In this document: in pieces, positions 1-8,533 of the stretch | Position numbering within the stretch: the stretch's first letter is position 1 | Layout of the letters: every line of letters begins with the position of its first letter | From: an uncultured Anaerococcus sp. | Lineage (GTDB): Bacteria > Bacillota > Clostridia > Tissierellales > Peptoniphilaceae | Assembly (NCBI RefSeq): GCF_943908415.1 | Contig: NZ_CALTSY010000007.1 | Span: forward strand, 1 to 62,875 | Direction: 5' to 3' | DNA length: 62,875 nucleotides | Made by a program: the position numbers and the translations under genes | The notes under the pieces: model-generated | The model's database searches: none | The model's input: only the letters and a program-made list of their open reading frames with translations | Told to the model about the DNA's origin: nothing

Positions 1-12
1 ACAAGAAAAAAA

Positions 13-51
13 GTGATGAGCAGAATGGATTTACCTATTCTGCAACATCAC
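13..51 (-). terminator. Intrinsic terminator of the glutaredoxin gene
   Basis: A stem formed by GTGATG and GCAGAAT pairs with ATTCTGC and CATCAC. Read on the minus strand it is followed by a run of seven T. It lies just downstream of the glutaredoxin stop codon. Confidence 0.8.
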
Positions 52-66
52 CTTATATAAACAAAT

Positions 67-339
67 TTATTTTACAAAGTTTTCCTTTGCATATTCTATG
101 ATATCATCAGATTCATACATAGGCTTTCCATCTATCACCATACATGGCACTTGGATTTTGCCACCTACTTTTTCAAGCTTTTCTTGATTTTCATATCCTG
201 ATGTCTCATCTTCTATATTGTAGGATGTGAATTTTATAATACCATTATCTCTAAAAAAGTCTAATACTTTTAAGCAAAAAGGACAATCTGGTTTAAAATA
301 TAATTCAAAATCTTGTTTTCTTACAATTTCCTTAGTCAT
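67..339 (-). CDS. Glutaredoxin-like thiol-disulfide protein
   Basis: This 90-residue protein has the thioredoxin-fold glutaredoxin layout. The redox motif C19-P-F-C22 follows the first strand, the cis-proline is in VPC (about residue 65), and the GG/ESDDI region matches the glutathione/GrxC-type C-terminus. It probably reduces disulfides in the cytoplasm; the physiological reductant is not evident from the sequence. AGGAG lies just upstream of the ATG. It stands alone: its own terminator is downstream, and the M20 gene is divergent on the other side. The family call is firm; the exact substrate is unknown. Confidence 0.88.
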   Translation of the reverse strand: MTKEIVRKQDFELYFKPDCPFCLKVLDFFRDNGIIKFTSYNIEDETSGYENQEKLEKVGGKIQVPCMVIDGKPMYESDDIIEYAKENFVK

Positions 340-469
340 AATTACTCCTTTTATTTCTTATCTAACGGTCTTAATTTATATATACCCATTATCCTAAAAG
401 CTTTGAGTTTTACTTTATCAAATTAATTTTACAAGCTATCTTATAATTTATATTAAAAAAATAATTCAT

Positions 470-498
470 TTGACAAAAATTTTGCATTTTCATATAAT
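470..498 (+). promoter_or_regulatory. Strong sigma-A promoter for the M20/DUF3100 operon
   Basis: TTGACA (470-475), a 17-base spacer and TATAAT (493-498) are a perfect consensus pair 60 bases before the M20 start codon. A palindrome TTTTGCAAAA (512-521) sits just after the -10, with a half-like TTTTGCATTTT inside the spacer; these could be an operator. Confidence 0.75.
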
Positions 499-558
499 CA
501 GACTATATTAATTTTGCAAAAATATAAATATTAATACAAACATTATAGGAGAATAATA

Positions 559-1737
559 ATGGATTATATAAAACTTGCCAAAGATAATGAAGATCTTTGT
601 ATAGAAATGAGACGTGAACTACATAAAATTCCTGAATTGGAATTAGACTTACCAGAAACTATCGGTTATGTAAAATCAAAGCTTGATGAATTTGGTATTG
701 CTTATAAGGAATATGTAAATGGCAATGGTTTATCCGCCTTAATAGAAGGAAGTGAGCCTGGCAAATGCCTAGCTATAAGAGCTGATATGGATGCTCTGCC
801 TATAACAGAGGAGACAGGGCTTGACTTTGTCTCCACTCATCCTGGAAAAATGCACGCCTGTGGCCACGACTCTCATACGGCCATAGCCCTAACAGCTGCA
901 AAAATCATTAATGAAAATAAAGATAAGCTAAAAGGATCTGTAAAATTCATCTTTCAACCAGGTGAAGAAATACCTGGCGGAGCTAAGCCTATGATTGATG
1001 AGGGAGTGCTAGAAAATCCTAAGGTTGACTTCATAATTGGTATGCACGGTGGCCATCTTGCAGATATACCTCAAGGTAAAATTGCCTTTAGAGAAAATGA
1101 AATGATGGCTGCTATGGATAAGTTTACTATAGAAGTCAATGGTAAGGGAGGCCATGGAGCAAGTCCTCATGATGCAGTTGATCCAATTATAATATCTGCA
1201 GAGATCCTTCTAGGTCTTCAAAAAATCATTTCAAGAGAAATAGCTCCAGTAGATAGTGCTGTAGTTTCTGTTTGTAAAATAGACGGAGGTTTCACTCAAA
1301 ACATAATCCCTGATAAGGTTAATATGATGGGAACATCTAGGTCATTGGATGAAGATGTAAGAGATATAGTTGAAAAGAGAATTAGTGAGATATCAGAAGG
1401 TATAGCCAAAACTTATGGCGGATCTGCTTATGTAAATTATGAAAGATTTTATCCAGTATTAGAAAACAATCCAGAATTTACAGGCCAAGTTAGGGATATA
1501 GTTACTGATATCCTTCCAGAAGATGTATTTGAATTAAGAAAACCAGTTATGGGCGGTGAGGATATGGCCTTCTACCAAAAAGAAGTTCCAGGTTGTTTTA
1601 TGTTCTTATCAAACCTTAAAGAACATAGTGATGGTATAGCTTATCATAACCATAGTCCTAAATTTAACTTAGATGAGTCATTATTTTACAAAGGAGTTGC
1701 AACTTTCATAGCATCTGCCTTTGAATTATTACAATAG
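559..1737 (+). CDS. M20-family amidohydrolase (N-acyl amino acid / aminoacyl amidohydrolase)
   Basis: This 392-residue protein is a typical M20D amidohydrolase, close to the hippurate / N-acyl-L-amino-acid hydrolase group. Metal-binding motifs are visible: HACGHD (residues 99-104), the general-base GEE (135-137), GMHGGH (about 161-166) and a C-terminal HNHSPKF histidine. The dimerisation lid begins near the GGHGASPH motif. It should hydrolyse an amide bond of an acylated amino acid or small peptide in the cytoplasm using two divalent metals. TAGGAG gives a good ribosome site. The DUF3100 pair follows 9 bases later in one operon, suggesting that the transporter moves the substrate or product. 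Confidence 0.9.
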   Translation: MDYIKLAKDNEDLCIEMRRELHKIPELELDLPETIGYVKSKLDEFGIAYKEYVNGNGLSALIEGSEPGKCLAIRADMDALPITEETGLDFVSTHPGKMHACGHDSHTAIALTAAKIINENKDKLKGSVKFIFQPGEEIPGGAKPMIDEGVLENPKVDFIIGMHGGHLADIPQGKIAFRENEMMAAMDKFTIEVNGKGGHGASPHDAVDPIIISAEILLGLQKIISREIAPVDSAVVSVCKIDGGFTQNIIPDKVNMMGTSRSLDEDVRDIVEKRISEISEGIAKTYGGSAYVNYERFYPVLENNPEFTGQVRDIVTDILPEDVFELRKPVMGGEDMAFYQKEVPGCFMFLSNLKEHSDGIAYHNHSPKFNLDESLFYKGVATFIASAFELLQ

Positions 1738-1746
1738 GAGTAGCTT

Positions 1747-2559
1747 ATGCATAAATTAAAAATAAAAGATGATATAAATCTGCATATATCAGTTATTATA
1801 ATAGCTATTATATCTATACTAATAGGTCCAAAAAACTTAAATATTGGAGGGATCACCATAGTATTCTCTCCTCTAATTTGGGCAATGATATTAGCCTTTG
1901 CTCTTTACATGTCACCTATAAAGGCTATGAGCGAAAAGGATGCTCCATCTGCTAATGCTATGATGAGCATCATGCTTGCCATACTAATTGCAAAACTTGG
2001 TGTTACAAGTGGTGCCCAGCTTGAAGCTATCAAACAAGCCGGCCTAGCCCTTGTTCTTCAGAACTTTGGTAATCTTGGAACTATAATTATTTCCCTACCA
2101 ATAGCTATTTTGCTTGGTCTAAAGAGAGAATCTATAGGTATGTGCCATGCTTTAAGTAGAGAGTCCAATGTAGGACTTATCCAAGATACTTATGGTGCAG
2201 AATCTCCTGAATTTAGAGGAGTAATGGCTGTCTATATTATAGGAACTATTCTAGGACCTATAATTTTAAGCATCCTTACATCTATTACTATTAGTTTAGG
2301 TATAGTAAGTCCCCAAGCTGCAGCAATGGGAACTGGAGCAGGGTCAGCATCCATGATGACAGCTGGACTTTCAGCCTTGATTGCCAACTATCCACATCTA
2401 GAAGCCGAGATGACTGCCTTTGCAGGACTTTCTAACCTAATTTCTAGTGTAATAGCCTTGCCACTTGGTATATTTTTAGGATTGCCATTTACAGAATTTT
2501 TATACAAGAAGCTAGATAGACTCAGAGGAGGAAAAAAAGATGCAAAAGTTCAAAACTGA
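1747..2559 (+). CDS. DUF3100-family membrane protein, probable transporter subunit
   Basis: This 270-residue polytopic protein has about seven hydrophobic segments. A conserved-looking central stretch holds CHALSRESNVG and GTGAGSASMMTAG, a glycine/serine-rich re-entrant-like motif seen in DUF3100 proteins. The family has no assigned biochemical role that I can name with confidence. Its place directly after an M20 amidohydrolase suggests import or export of an acylated amino acid or its products. Its last 20 bases overlap the next gene, so the two are probably co-translated parts of one membrane unit. Confidence 0.72.
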   Translation: MHKLKIKDDINLHISVIIIAIISILIGPKNLNIGGITIVFSPLIWAMILAFALYMSPIKAMSEKDAPSANAMMSIMLAILIAKLGVTSGAQLEAIKQAGLALVLQNFGNLGTIIISLPIAILLGLKRESIGMCHALSRESNVGLIQDTYGAESPEFRGVMAVYIIGTILGPIILSILTSITISLGIVSPQAAAMGTGAGSASMMTAGLSALIANYPHLEAEMTAFAGLSNLISSVIALPLGIFLGLPFTEFLYKKLDRLRGGKKDAKVQN

Positions 2560-2995
2560 TTTCCCATCAATATTAATAGCCTTATTATTCACTATAGTAG
2601 CTTGTACCGTATCAAATATAATAGGATATGATAGTCTAGGTAATTCCTTACCTGGGATATTGGTATTATCAGCTATAACTATTGTTGGTTACTTTTTATC
2701 TTATGTGATACCAATTAAAAAGATATCAGCTGTTCTTTGGATATCAATACTTGCCATATTGCTTGCAAGCCCTATATCCCCAGTTTCAGATTTTGTTATC
2801 AAAAGTGTAGATAGTGTTAATATCAACGCTATAATAACACCTATCCTAGCCTACGCTGGAGTAATCATCGGCAAGGACTGGGGAGCCTTTAAGTCAGTAG
2901 GGGTAAAGGGAATTATAGTTGCTATATTTGTAATAGTAGGAACTTTCCTAATATCAGCTTTACTAGGTGACTTCTTTATGGGAATATTTAATTAA
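2540..2995 (+). CDS. Small membrane partner of the DUF3100 protein
   Basis: This 151-residue protein has about five hydrophobic segments and no soluble domain. It starts inside the DUF3100 gene (20-base overlap, with GAGGAGG as ribosome site), which implies translational coupling and a fixed stoichiometry. I do not recognise a named family. The arrangement looks like a two-component carrier split over two genes. The C-terminal glycine-containing helices (KDWGAFKSVG region) resemble the end of secondary carriers, but this is only an impression. Confidence 0.65.
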   Translation: MQKFKTDFPSILIALLFTIVACTVSNIIGYDSLGNSLPGILVLSAITIVGYFLSYVIPIKKISAVLWISILAILLASPISPVSDFVIKSVDSVNINAIITPILAYAGVIIGKDWGAFKSVGVKGIIVAIFVIVGTFLISALLGDFFMGIFN

Positions 2996-3037
2996 TAGCT
3001 TTATAAATAAGCATCTATTAATATTATAATAATAATT

Positions 3038-3068
3038 AAAAAATCGCTAGTTAAGTCTAGCGATTTTT
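3038..3068. terminator. Bidirectional terminator
   Basis: The arms AAAATCGCTAG and CTAGCGATTTT with a six-base loop are flanked by A and T runs on both sides. The hairpin lies between the convergent DUF3100 operon and the AIM24 gene and can serve both. Confidence 0.85.
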
Positions 3069-3099
3069 CTTTGGTATATATTATTTATTTATGACAATA

Positions 3100-3861
3100 T
3101 CAAAATGCCACAGGTGCCATGAGGACTTTGCCAGTTCCTCTATATACATTTACTAATCCTTCACCACTAGCAGCTGAACCTACTAGGGATTTTGTAGTTC
3201 TTTCTACTGTGAATTTAAGGGTATTAGACCATGCTATGGCAAAAGATCCATCTACCTTTAGCTCATCATCAATAAGTTCTACTTCTATAAGTTCATTTTT
3301 AGCTACAGGAGATTCTAAAGCTACTACTCCACTTCCATGAAGCCCCAGATTAAATAAGCCTTCGTTACCTGCTACTGTTGATGAGAAGCTAGTCCTAGCT
3401 ACTGTTTTATGAGCTAGACTTGATTCACAAGCTAAAAAATAACCATCTTCTAGTACTATGGAATTGTTCCAAGTATTTAAATCTATGAGGACTATATACT
3501 TATAGGTTGGTTCTAATACTACTAATCCGCTACCTTCGTACTCTGGCTTTACTATTGTTTCCTTGCTTACAGAGGCTCTGATGCCTTTACCTATAAAGTC
3601 ACCTACGCCCTTTATACCTGTCTTGGCTCTTACATCTCCTACCATCCACTGCATAGCACCTTGCTGGAGAGTAACAGGACTTACTGAAAGGTCACATACC
3701 AACTGTTTTAATCTAACTCCCATTTGGGAAGCAAAGTACTCTCTTTCTGCTGTTTCTTTGTTTACTGAAAGATCTCTTTTAAACTCTGCAAACTTAAAAG
3801 CTCCTAGCTCTTGGGTGATTAGAACATCATCATTATCTATAAAGTTATTTATCTTAAACAT
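3100..3861 (-). CDS. AIM24 / TIGR00266-family protein
   Basis: This 253-residue, all-beta, soluble protein has the AIM24 family layout: a repeated beta-sandwich with glycine-rich turns such as GSGLVVLEP and GSGVVALESP, and a C-terminal GEGLVNVYRGTG motif. The bacterial members are cytoplasmic or membrane-associated proteins of unknown role; the yeast name comes from altered mitochondrial inheritance. AGGAGG precedes the start. It appears to be a single-gene unit with the bidirectional terminator downstream. Confidence 0.8.
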   Translation of the reverse strand: MFKINNFIDNDDVLITQELGAFKFAEFKRDLSVNKETAEREYFASQMGVRLKQLVCDLSVSPVTLQQGAMQWMVGDVRAKTGIKGVGDFIGKGIRASVSKETIVKPEYEGSGLVVLEPTYKYIVLIDLNTWNNSIVLEDGYFLACESSLAHKTVARTSFSSTVAGNEGLFNLGLHGSGVVALESPVAKNELIEVELIDDELKVDGSFAIAWSNTLKFTVERTTKSLVGSAASGEGLVNVYRGTGKVLMAPVAF

Positions 3862-4299
3862 CTAAACCTCCTGATTTTATTATTATATATTATCTTTTAT
3901 ATATAATACAAGTCGGATTCTATAGTGAATCTAATAAATTCTTAATTAAAGCTAGTTTTATATCTAAAAACTCCTCAATCATGTAGTATTATGCCGATTA
4001 TTTCATTATTATGATTATCAATCTAATTTAAAACATTAAATCTATTTTGTATAGTTTTTTATAATTATTAATAGTGCTGTTCTTTGTTGTTATTTACACC
4101 TCTGAGTCCAACTATAATATAAATATAAGTTTAATAGAAAAATGATATTCTGTGTAATTGTATAAAAAATATCATTAGAAAACTTTACTATAGATGATAA
4201 ATGCTCCACAAAAGTTTTTGAAGTATATTAAAGAAATGAAAAAGCTTTGATCCTAACTATGCTAGAAATTTATATGCAAGAGCTATAACTAGGAAGGCA
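3862..4299. other. AT-rich intergenic region with possible decayed reading frame
   Basis: This 438-base stretch is very AT-rich. It holds a 9-base inverted repeat (AATGATATT 4141-4149 and AATATCATT 4168-4176) with no T-run typical of a terminator. It also holds the short broken frame described separately at 4194-4308. No intact gene or RNA was recognised here. Confidence 0.5.
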
Positions 4300-4308
4300 T
4301 TAATTTAG
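4194..4308 (+). pseudogene. Possible frameshifted remnant of an unidentified gene
   Basis: An ATG at 4194 opens a short frame reading MINAPQKFLKYIKEMKKL. After a one-base shift, the next frame reads FDPNYARNLYARAITRK to a stop at 4306-4308. The two pieces together look like helical protein. There is no ribosome site and no recognised homologue, so this may be chance. Confidence 0.22.
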
Positions 4309-5058
4309 CTCATAAAGATTGATTATATTTTCACTAAAAATCTTATCTTTTATTTCCTTATCAATATCTAGATTATTTACAAAGTTAATATGATCTTTTT
4401 GGCTACAGCCACCATAATCAGAACCAAATATTATCCTTTGTTCAATAAGTCTACTTAATGATTTAATCTCATCACTTACTTCTTCTAAAATATCATAACG
4501 ATCTGCAACTGATGATAATTCAAAGTATAAGTTAGGATAATATAATAATTCAAAACAATTTTCTACATTTGGATAAAAGCAATGGCAACAAACTAATTTC
4601 AATTCAGTAAATTTAAGCAAAACTTCTTCTACTAGGCTAGGATTAGAATATTTTGAAAAATCTCCCTCAGAGTGAAACAGTACTGGACAATTATTCTCCT
4701 GTGCCCAAGCATAAAATTCAAATAATATAGGATCATTTACTTTGAAATTTTCGTGGTCAGGAAAGAGCTTGATTCCTATGATTTTCTTTTCAAAAAAATA
4801 CTTCTCTAGCTTTAATCTTTGCTCCTTAAATTTATCTTTTGGTGATAGGCCTGCTACTATATAAATATCTTTATTATCTGAAAATAAGGATATACATTGA
4901 TCCACATTTCCTATAGTACTTTCTTCTATCGAATCAGAAATAATGACTGCTTTGCTTACTTTATTTTTATTTAATTCAGCTAATAAAATATTCTTTTTTT
5001 CATCAAAGGTCTTAAGATTGTAGTAAACAGGCAAGTGCATATGTCCATCAATTATCAT
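4300..5058 (-). CDS. Amidohydrolase-2 family metal-dependent hydrolase
   Basis: This 252-residue TIM-barrel hydrolase has the metal ligands of the amidohydrolase-related family. These are DGHMH near the N-terminus (His6, His8), a lysine in IKLFPDHE, FHSEG, CCHCF and the terminal GSDYGG aspartate. It is short compared with the usual 270-300 residues. It likely hydrolyses or decarboxylates a small molecule; the substrate cannot be read from sequence. Its ATG overlaps the stop of the upstream acetyltransferase gene (ATGA), so the two are translated together. Confidence 0.75.
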   Translation of the reverse strand: MIIDGHMHLPVYYNLKTFDEKKNILLAELNKNKVSKAVIISDSIEESTIGNVDQCISLFSDNKDIYIVAGLSPKDKFKEQRLKLEKYFFEKKIIGIKLFPDHENFKVNDPILFEFYAWAQENNCPVLFHSEGDFSKYSNPSLVEEVLLKFTELKLVCCHCFYPNVENCFELLYYPNLYFELSSVADRYDILEEVSDEIKSLSRLIEQRIIFGSDYGGCSQKDHINFVNNLDIDKEIKDKIFSENIINLYELN

Positions 5059-5531
5059 GGTTCTTTATCTCCTGTTTTTATAATATATATCTGGCAAGGA
5101 TTTTCCTCACCCCATATCTCTACTATAAGCTCAAATTCACTAAAACCAATTTTTTGGTAAAATAAATTTGTTTTATCATAATACTTATCTTTTCCCATAG
5201 CTAGTGTTTTAACTTGCAAAAAATCATAAGTTTTTAATTTCAAATCTTTTCGTGCAGTATCTATCAAAGCTCTTCCAATACCTTTTTGATGATAATCTCT
5301 AAGAACCCCGATGACACCTATTTCCATAGTTTTATTTCCAGTCTCTTTAAGAGTCAAAAAACCCACAGCTTTTAAATCATAGTAAGCACAATAAAATAAT
5401 TGATCTTGTGATTCTTTGATATAGGCCTCTCTTGCAGATTCTATCTCAAACCAATCCTTTAAATCTTCTAATATCTCTCTAGAAATATTAAGTTTTTTCT
5501 TATCGTCCTTTATTTCTTGTATTTGCATCAT
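5055..5531 (-). CDS. GNAT-family N-acetyltransferase
   Basis: This 158-residue protein has the GNAT fold. The acetyl-CoA pyrophosphate-binding motif A is visible as YHQKGIGRALI (R/Q-x-x-G-x-G/A) after strand beta-4, and the C-terminal FYQKIGF motif B follows. It transfers an acyl group to an amine; the substrate is unknown. AAAGGA precedes the start. It forms a two-gene unit with the downstream amidohydrolase, sharing an ATGA overlap. Confidence 0.82.
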   Translation of the reverse strand: MMQIQEIKDDKKKLNISREILEDLKDWFEIESAREAYIKESQDQLFYCAYYDLKAVGFLTLKETGNKTMEIGVIGVLRDYHQKGIGRALIDTARKDLKLKTYDFLQVKTLAMGKDKYYDKTNLFYQKIGFSEFELIVEIWGEENPCQIYIIKTGDKEP

Positions 5532-5660
5532 AATCCTTTCAAAACTTGTATCTTAAAATTAATCTATTTCTTATAGTTTATAAATTAGCTTTTCCTAAGA
5601 ATCTAAACTTTTTAAATGAATATAAAGATATAAAAAAGCCATGAAATTAAAATAAAATAA

Positions 5661-5694
5661 CCTCCAAAAGTTGTATCAATACAACTTAAGGAGG
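5661..5694 (-). terminator. Terminator of the opp operon
   Basis: The arms CCTCCaAAGTTGTA and TACAACTTaaGGAGG make a long stem. On the minus strand it is followed by a T-rich tract. It lies downstream of the last small gene of the opp operon. The plus-strand side is also followed by several T. Confidence 0.75.
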
Positions 5695-5732
5695 TCCGTT
5701 TTTAATATCAAAATATAGCAAAACTTTGATTA

Positions 5733-5921
5733 TTATATAAAAATAGCAAGGAGTATGAGTGGGGCTATTACTATTAATAGTCCTGGTAAAAACACTCTTA
5801 ATGCTGCTAAAAACATTGCTAGTCGATCATTATCTTCTAGATTATCTTCATCTAACAATCTTTCTTTTTGATAGATTTCATCTTCTGATTTGTCTTCAAA
5901 TCTATCTATTGGCTTTTTCAT
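5733..5921 (-). CDS. Small single-pass membrane protein at the end of the opp operon
   Basis: This 62-residue protein has an acidic, charged N-terminal half (residues 1-36) and one C-terminal hydrophobic helix (about 38-62), so it is likely a tail-anchored protein facing the cytoplasm. Its ATG overlaps the oppF stop (ATGA), implying coupled translation. I recognise no family. Coupling to OppF suggests a small accessory or regulatory subunit of the transporter. Confidence 0.62.
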   Translation of the reverse strand: MKKPIDRFEDKSEDEIYQKERLLDEDNLEDNDRLAMFLAALRVFLPGLLIVIAPLILLAIFI

Positions 5922-7537
5922 ATAGCACTCATCTCTTCTAATTCGTGTTCTAATTCTTTTTTAGCTGCCTTATTCTTCTCATAAGCTTTTTGTTTTTCTT
6001 CATCGCTTACTTCCATTAAGTGACAAGCTACATAATGGCCCTCACCATAATCCTTTAGCTCTGGAACATAGTTTTTGCAAATATCCATTGCATATTGGCA
6101 TCTGGTGTGGAAGCGGCATCCTTTTGGAGGATTGACTGCTGATGGTATATCCCCTTCAATCGTTTGAAGTTCTTGGCCTTGATCCACATCAGTTCTTGGT
6201 ATAGCTTGAAGTAAAGCTTGTGTATATGGATGGTATGGCTTATCAAAGATTTGTTCTGTACTTGCTAGTTCTACAAGAACTCCTAAATACATAACCCCTA
6301 TTCTATCAGATATATATTTTACAACTGATAAGTCGTGGGTGATAAATAAATAGGTTAAGTTGTTTTCTTCCTTAAGATCTTGTAGCAAGTTTATAATTTG
6401 AGACTGGATTGATACGTCAAGGGCTGATACTGCCTCATCACAAACTATAAAGCTTGGTTTTAGTGCAAGGGCTCTTGCTATACCTATCCTTTGTCTTTGG
6501 CCTCCTGAGAATTGGTGAGGATATCTGTGTAAGAAATATGGTGCTAGACCACATTTTTCCATGATCTCTTGGATATACTCATTGTAGCCCTTATCATTTC
6601 TAGACTTAAATAGTTCGTGTCCAAGGACTCCTTCACCGATGATATTACCTACAGTCATCTTGGTATCTAATGAACCATATGGGTCTTGGAATATCATTTG
6701 TAGGTCTTTTCTCATAGCTCTCATCTCTTCATCATTTAGTTCTGATAAGTCGATGCCGCTATCTCTTTGGCTTTCAAGAGCATCAAAGCCTTCATTTGAT
6801 CCAAGAGTTTGTCTATATTCTTCAATTTTGTTGTATTTTTCACCAACTTTTTTAGAAATATTAGCTCTTTTTTCTATTAAGCTCTTATATTTAGAGTCAT
6901 TTTCAAGGGCAGTCTTATATTGCTCCCATTCTCTAGATCTCATTTGAAGCTTAGCCTCAAATGTTTCTATATCATCTAAAACTACCGCACGGCTTTTAAG
7001 GTCTGCATAGTAGTCCGATAAGAGCTTGGATACTTTATTTAAATCCTTGCTTGTTAATAGACCACCAGCAATTCTAATCATATTAAGATATTTTTCTTCT
7101 ATTTCGCGGCGTTTAAACATAGCCTTTTCATTAAATTCTGCACGAGCTTCATCTGTTTCTGCCTTATCAAGGCTAGCATATATATCTTCAAGCTCTTTTT
7201 GAGCTTCTGCATAGTGTGGATACTGACTAGGGATGTTTTTTATCATCTTACCCATATATTCTGGTGCTACATCTTCTAGAGTTTTACCATAGTATAGGGT
7301 TGTTCCTTCTGTTTGATCATATATTTGTAGAAGTGTTCTACCAAAGGTAGATTTTCCACAGCCGGATTCTCCTACTAAACCGAGAGTTTCTCCCTCATAT
7401 ATATCTATAGAAATTGATTCATTAGCATGAACATATGTTCCTGGACCCTTATCGAAAAGACCTTTTTTCTTTAATGGAAAATATTTTTTGAGGTTGCTTA
7501 TCTTAAATAAGACCTTTTTATCTTGTGTATGTTCCAT
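5918..7537 (-). CDS. oppF: Oligopeptide ABC transporter ATP-binding protein OppF with a large insertion
   Basis: The ATPase is 539 residues from the ATG at 7537, which has AAAGGAAAG upstream. A longer frame to 7597 exists but would run further into oppD. Walker A GESGCGKST is at 56-64. The Q-loop FQDPYGSL comes only at 283-290, followed by signature FSGGQRQR (343-350) and Walker B FIVCDEAVSALD (363-374). The C-terminal oligopeptide/dipeptide domain has the GCRFHTRC cysteines. OppF proteins are normally about 310-330 residues. The extra 190 or so residues (about 86-274) are charged and predicted helical coiled coil, placed between Walker A and the Q-loop. ATP hydrolysis should power peptide import with OppD. 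Confidence 0.92.
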   Translation of the reverse strand: MEHTQDKKVLFKISNLKKYFPLKKKGLFDKGPGTYVHANESISIDIYEGETLGLVGESGCGKSTFGRTLLQIYDQTEGTTLYYGKTLEDVAPEYMGKMIKNIPSQYPHYAEAQKELEDIYASLDKAETDEARAEFNEKAMFKRREIEEKYLNMIRIAGGLLTSKDLNKVSKLLSDYYADLKSRAVVLDDIETFEAKLQMRSREWEQYKTALENDSKYKSLIEKRANISKKVGEKYNKIEEYRQTLGSNEGFDALESQRDSGIDLSELNDEEMRAMRKDLQMIFQDPYGSLDTKMTVGNIIGEGVLGHELFKSRNDKGYNEYIQEIMEKCGLAPYFLHRYPHQFSGGQRQRIGIARALALKPSFIVCDEAVSALDVSIQSQIINLLQDLKEENNLTYLFITHDLSVVKYISDRIGVMYLGVLVELASTEQIFDKPYHPYTQALLQAIPRTDVDQGQELQTIEGDIPSAVNPPKGCRFHTRCQYAMDICKNYVPELKDYGEGHYVACHLMEVSDEEKQKAYEKNKAAKKELEHELEEMSAI

Positions 7538-8525
7538 CTTCTCTTTCCTTTCTGTTTGGATAATGGCACCTGATTCTTTGGTGTTCATTAACCGCAACTA
7601 GTTCAGGCATTTGGTTTATACATTTTTCTGTAGCAAATCTACATCTATCTGCAAACTTACAACCTGATGGTAAGTTTAATGGATGTGGTACAGAACCTGG
7701 GATTATATCAAGTCTTTGGTTCTTATCACTTGTTATAGATGGTATTGAGTTTAATAGTGCTACTGTATATGGATGGTTGTAATCTGTTATATCTTGTTTA
7801 AAGATAAACTCTACTGGTGATTGCTCTACAATTTGTCCAGAATACATTACCGCAACCTCATCTGCCATTTGATTGATGACCCCAAGGTCGTGTGTGATAA
7901 AAAGAATAGAGGTATTAAGTCTATGCTTTAAGTCATTCATTAGTCTTAGGATTTGGGCTTGGATAGTTACATCCAAAGCTGTTGTAGGCTCATCTGCTAT
8001 TAGAAGTTTTGGTTCACAGGCAAGTGCCATGGCAATCATTACCCTTTGGTTCATACCACCAGATAGCTCAAATGGATATTGCTTTGCTACTATATGTGGA
8101 TTAGGTATTTTTACAGAAGCTAGAAGCTCTTCGCATCTTTTTGCTGCTTCTTGCTTACTCATATCTCTATGGAGCATGAGCACTTCTGAAATCTGTCTTT
8201 CTACTGTAAATACTGGGTTTAGAGAACTCATAGGCTCTTGGAAAATCATAGAGATCTCATTACCTCTGATATCTTCCATTTGACTACGTTTAAACTTAGT
8301 CATATCCTCGCCCTTATATATTATTTCACCTTCATAAATTTTTTGGTTCGGTTCAAATAATTGCAAAATACTCATGGCAGTTTGACTCTTACCAGAACCA
8401 GATTCTCCTACAAGACCTAGGGTCTTTCCTTCATCTATAGTGAAGGAAACCCCATTTACTGCCTTTATAAGACCTTTTCTTGTAGAGAAATATGTGTGAA
8501 GATTGTTAATTTCTAGTAATCTCAT
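7518..8525 (-). CDS. oppD: Oligopeptide ABC transporter ATP-binding protein OppD
   Basis: This 335-residue protein is of normal family length. It has Walker A GESGSGKSQ, Q-loop FQEPMSSLNP, signature LSGGMNQR, Walker B LLIADEPTTALD and the C-terminal oligopeptide-binding domain with cysteines in GCKFADRC. It pairs with OppF as the nucleotide-binding heterodimer of a peptide importer. AGGGG precedes the start. It overlaps oppF by 20 bases and follows oppC by 8 bases. Unlike OppF, OppC and OppA it carries no insertion. Confidence 0.93.
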   Translation of the reverse strand: MRLLEINNLHTYFSTRKGLIKAVNGVSFTIDEGKTLGLVGESGSGKSQTAMSILQLFEPNQKIYEGEIIYKGEDMTKFKRSQMEDIRGNEISMIFQEPMSSLNPVFTVERQISEVLMLHRDMSKQEAAKRCEELLASVKIPNPHIVAKQYPFELSGGMNQRVMIAMALACEPKLLIADEPTTALDVTIQAQILRLMNDLKHRLNTSILFITHDLGVINQMADEVAVMYSGQIVEQSPVEFIFKQDITDYNHPYTVALLNSIPSITSDKNQRLDIIPGSVPHPLNLPSGCKFADRCRFATEKCINQMPELVAVNEHQRIRCHYPNRKEREDGTYTR

Positions 8526-8533
8526 CTTTTCCC

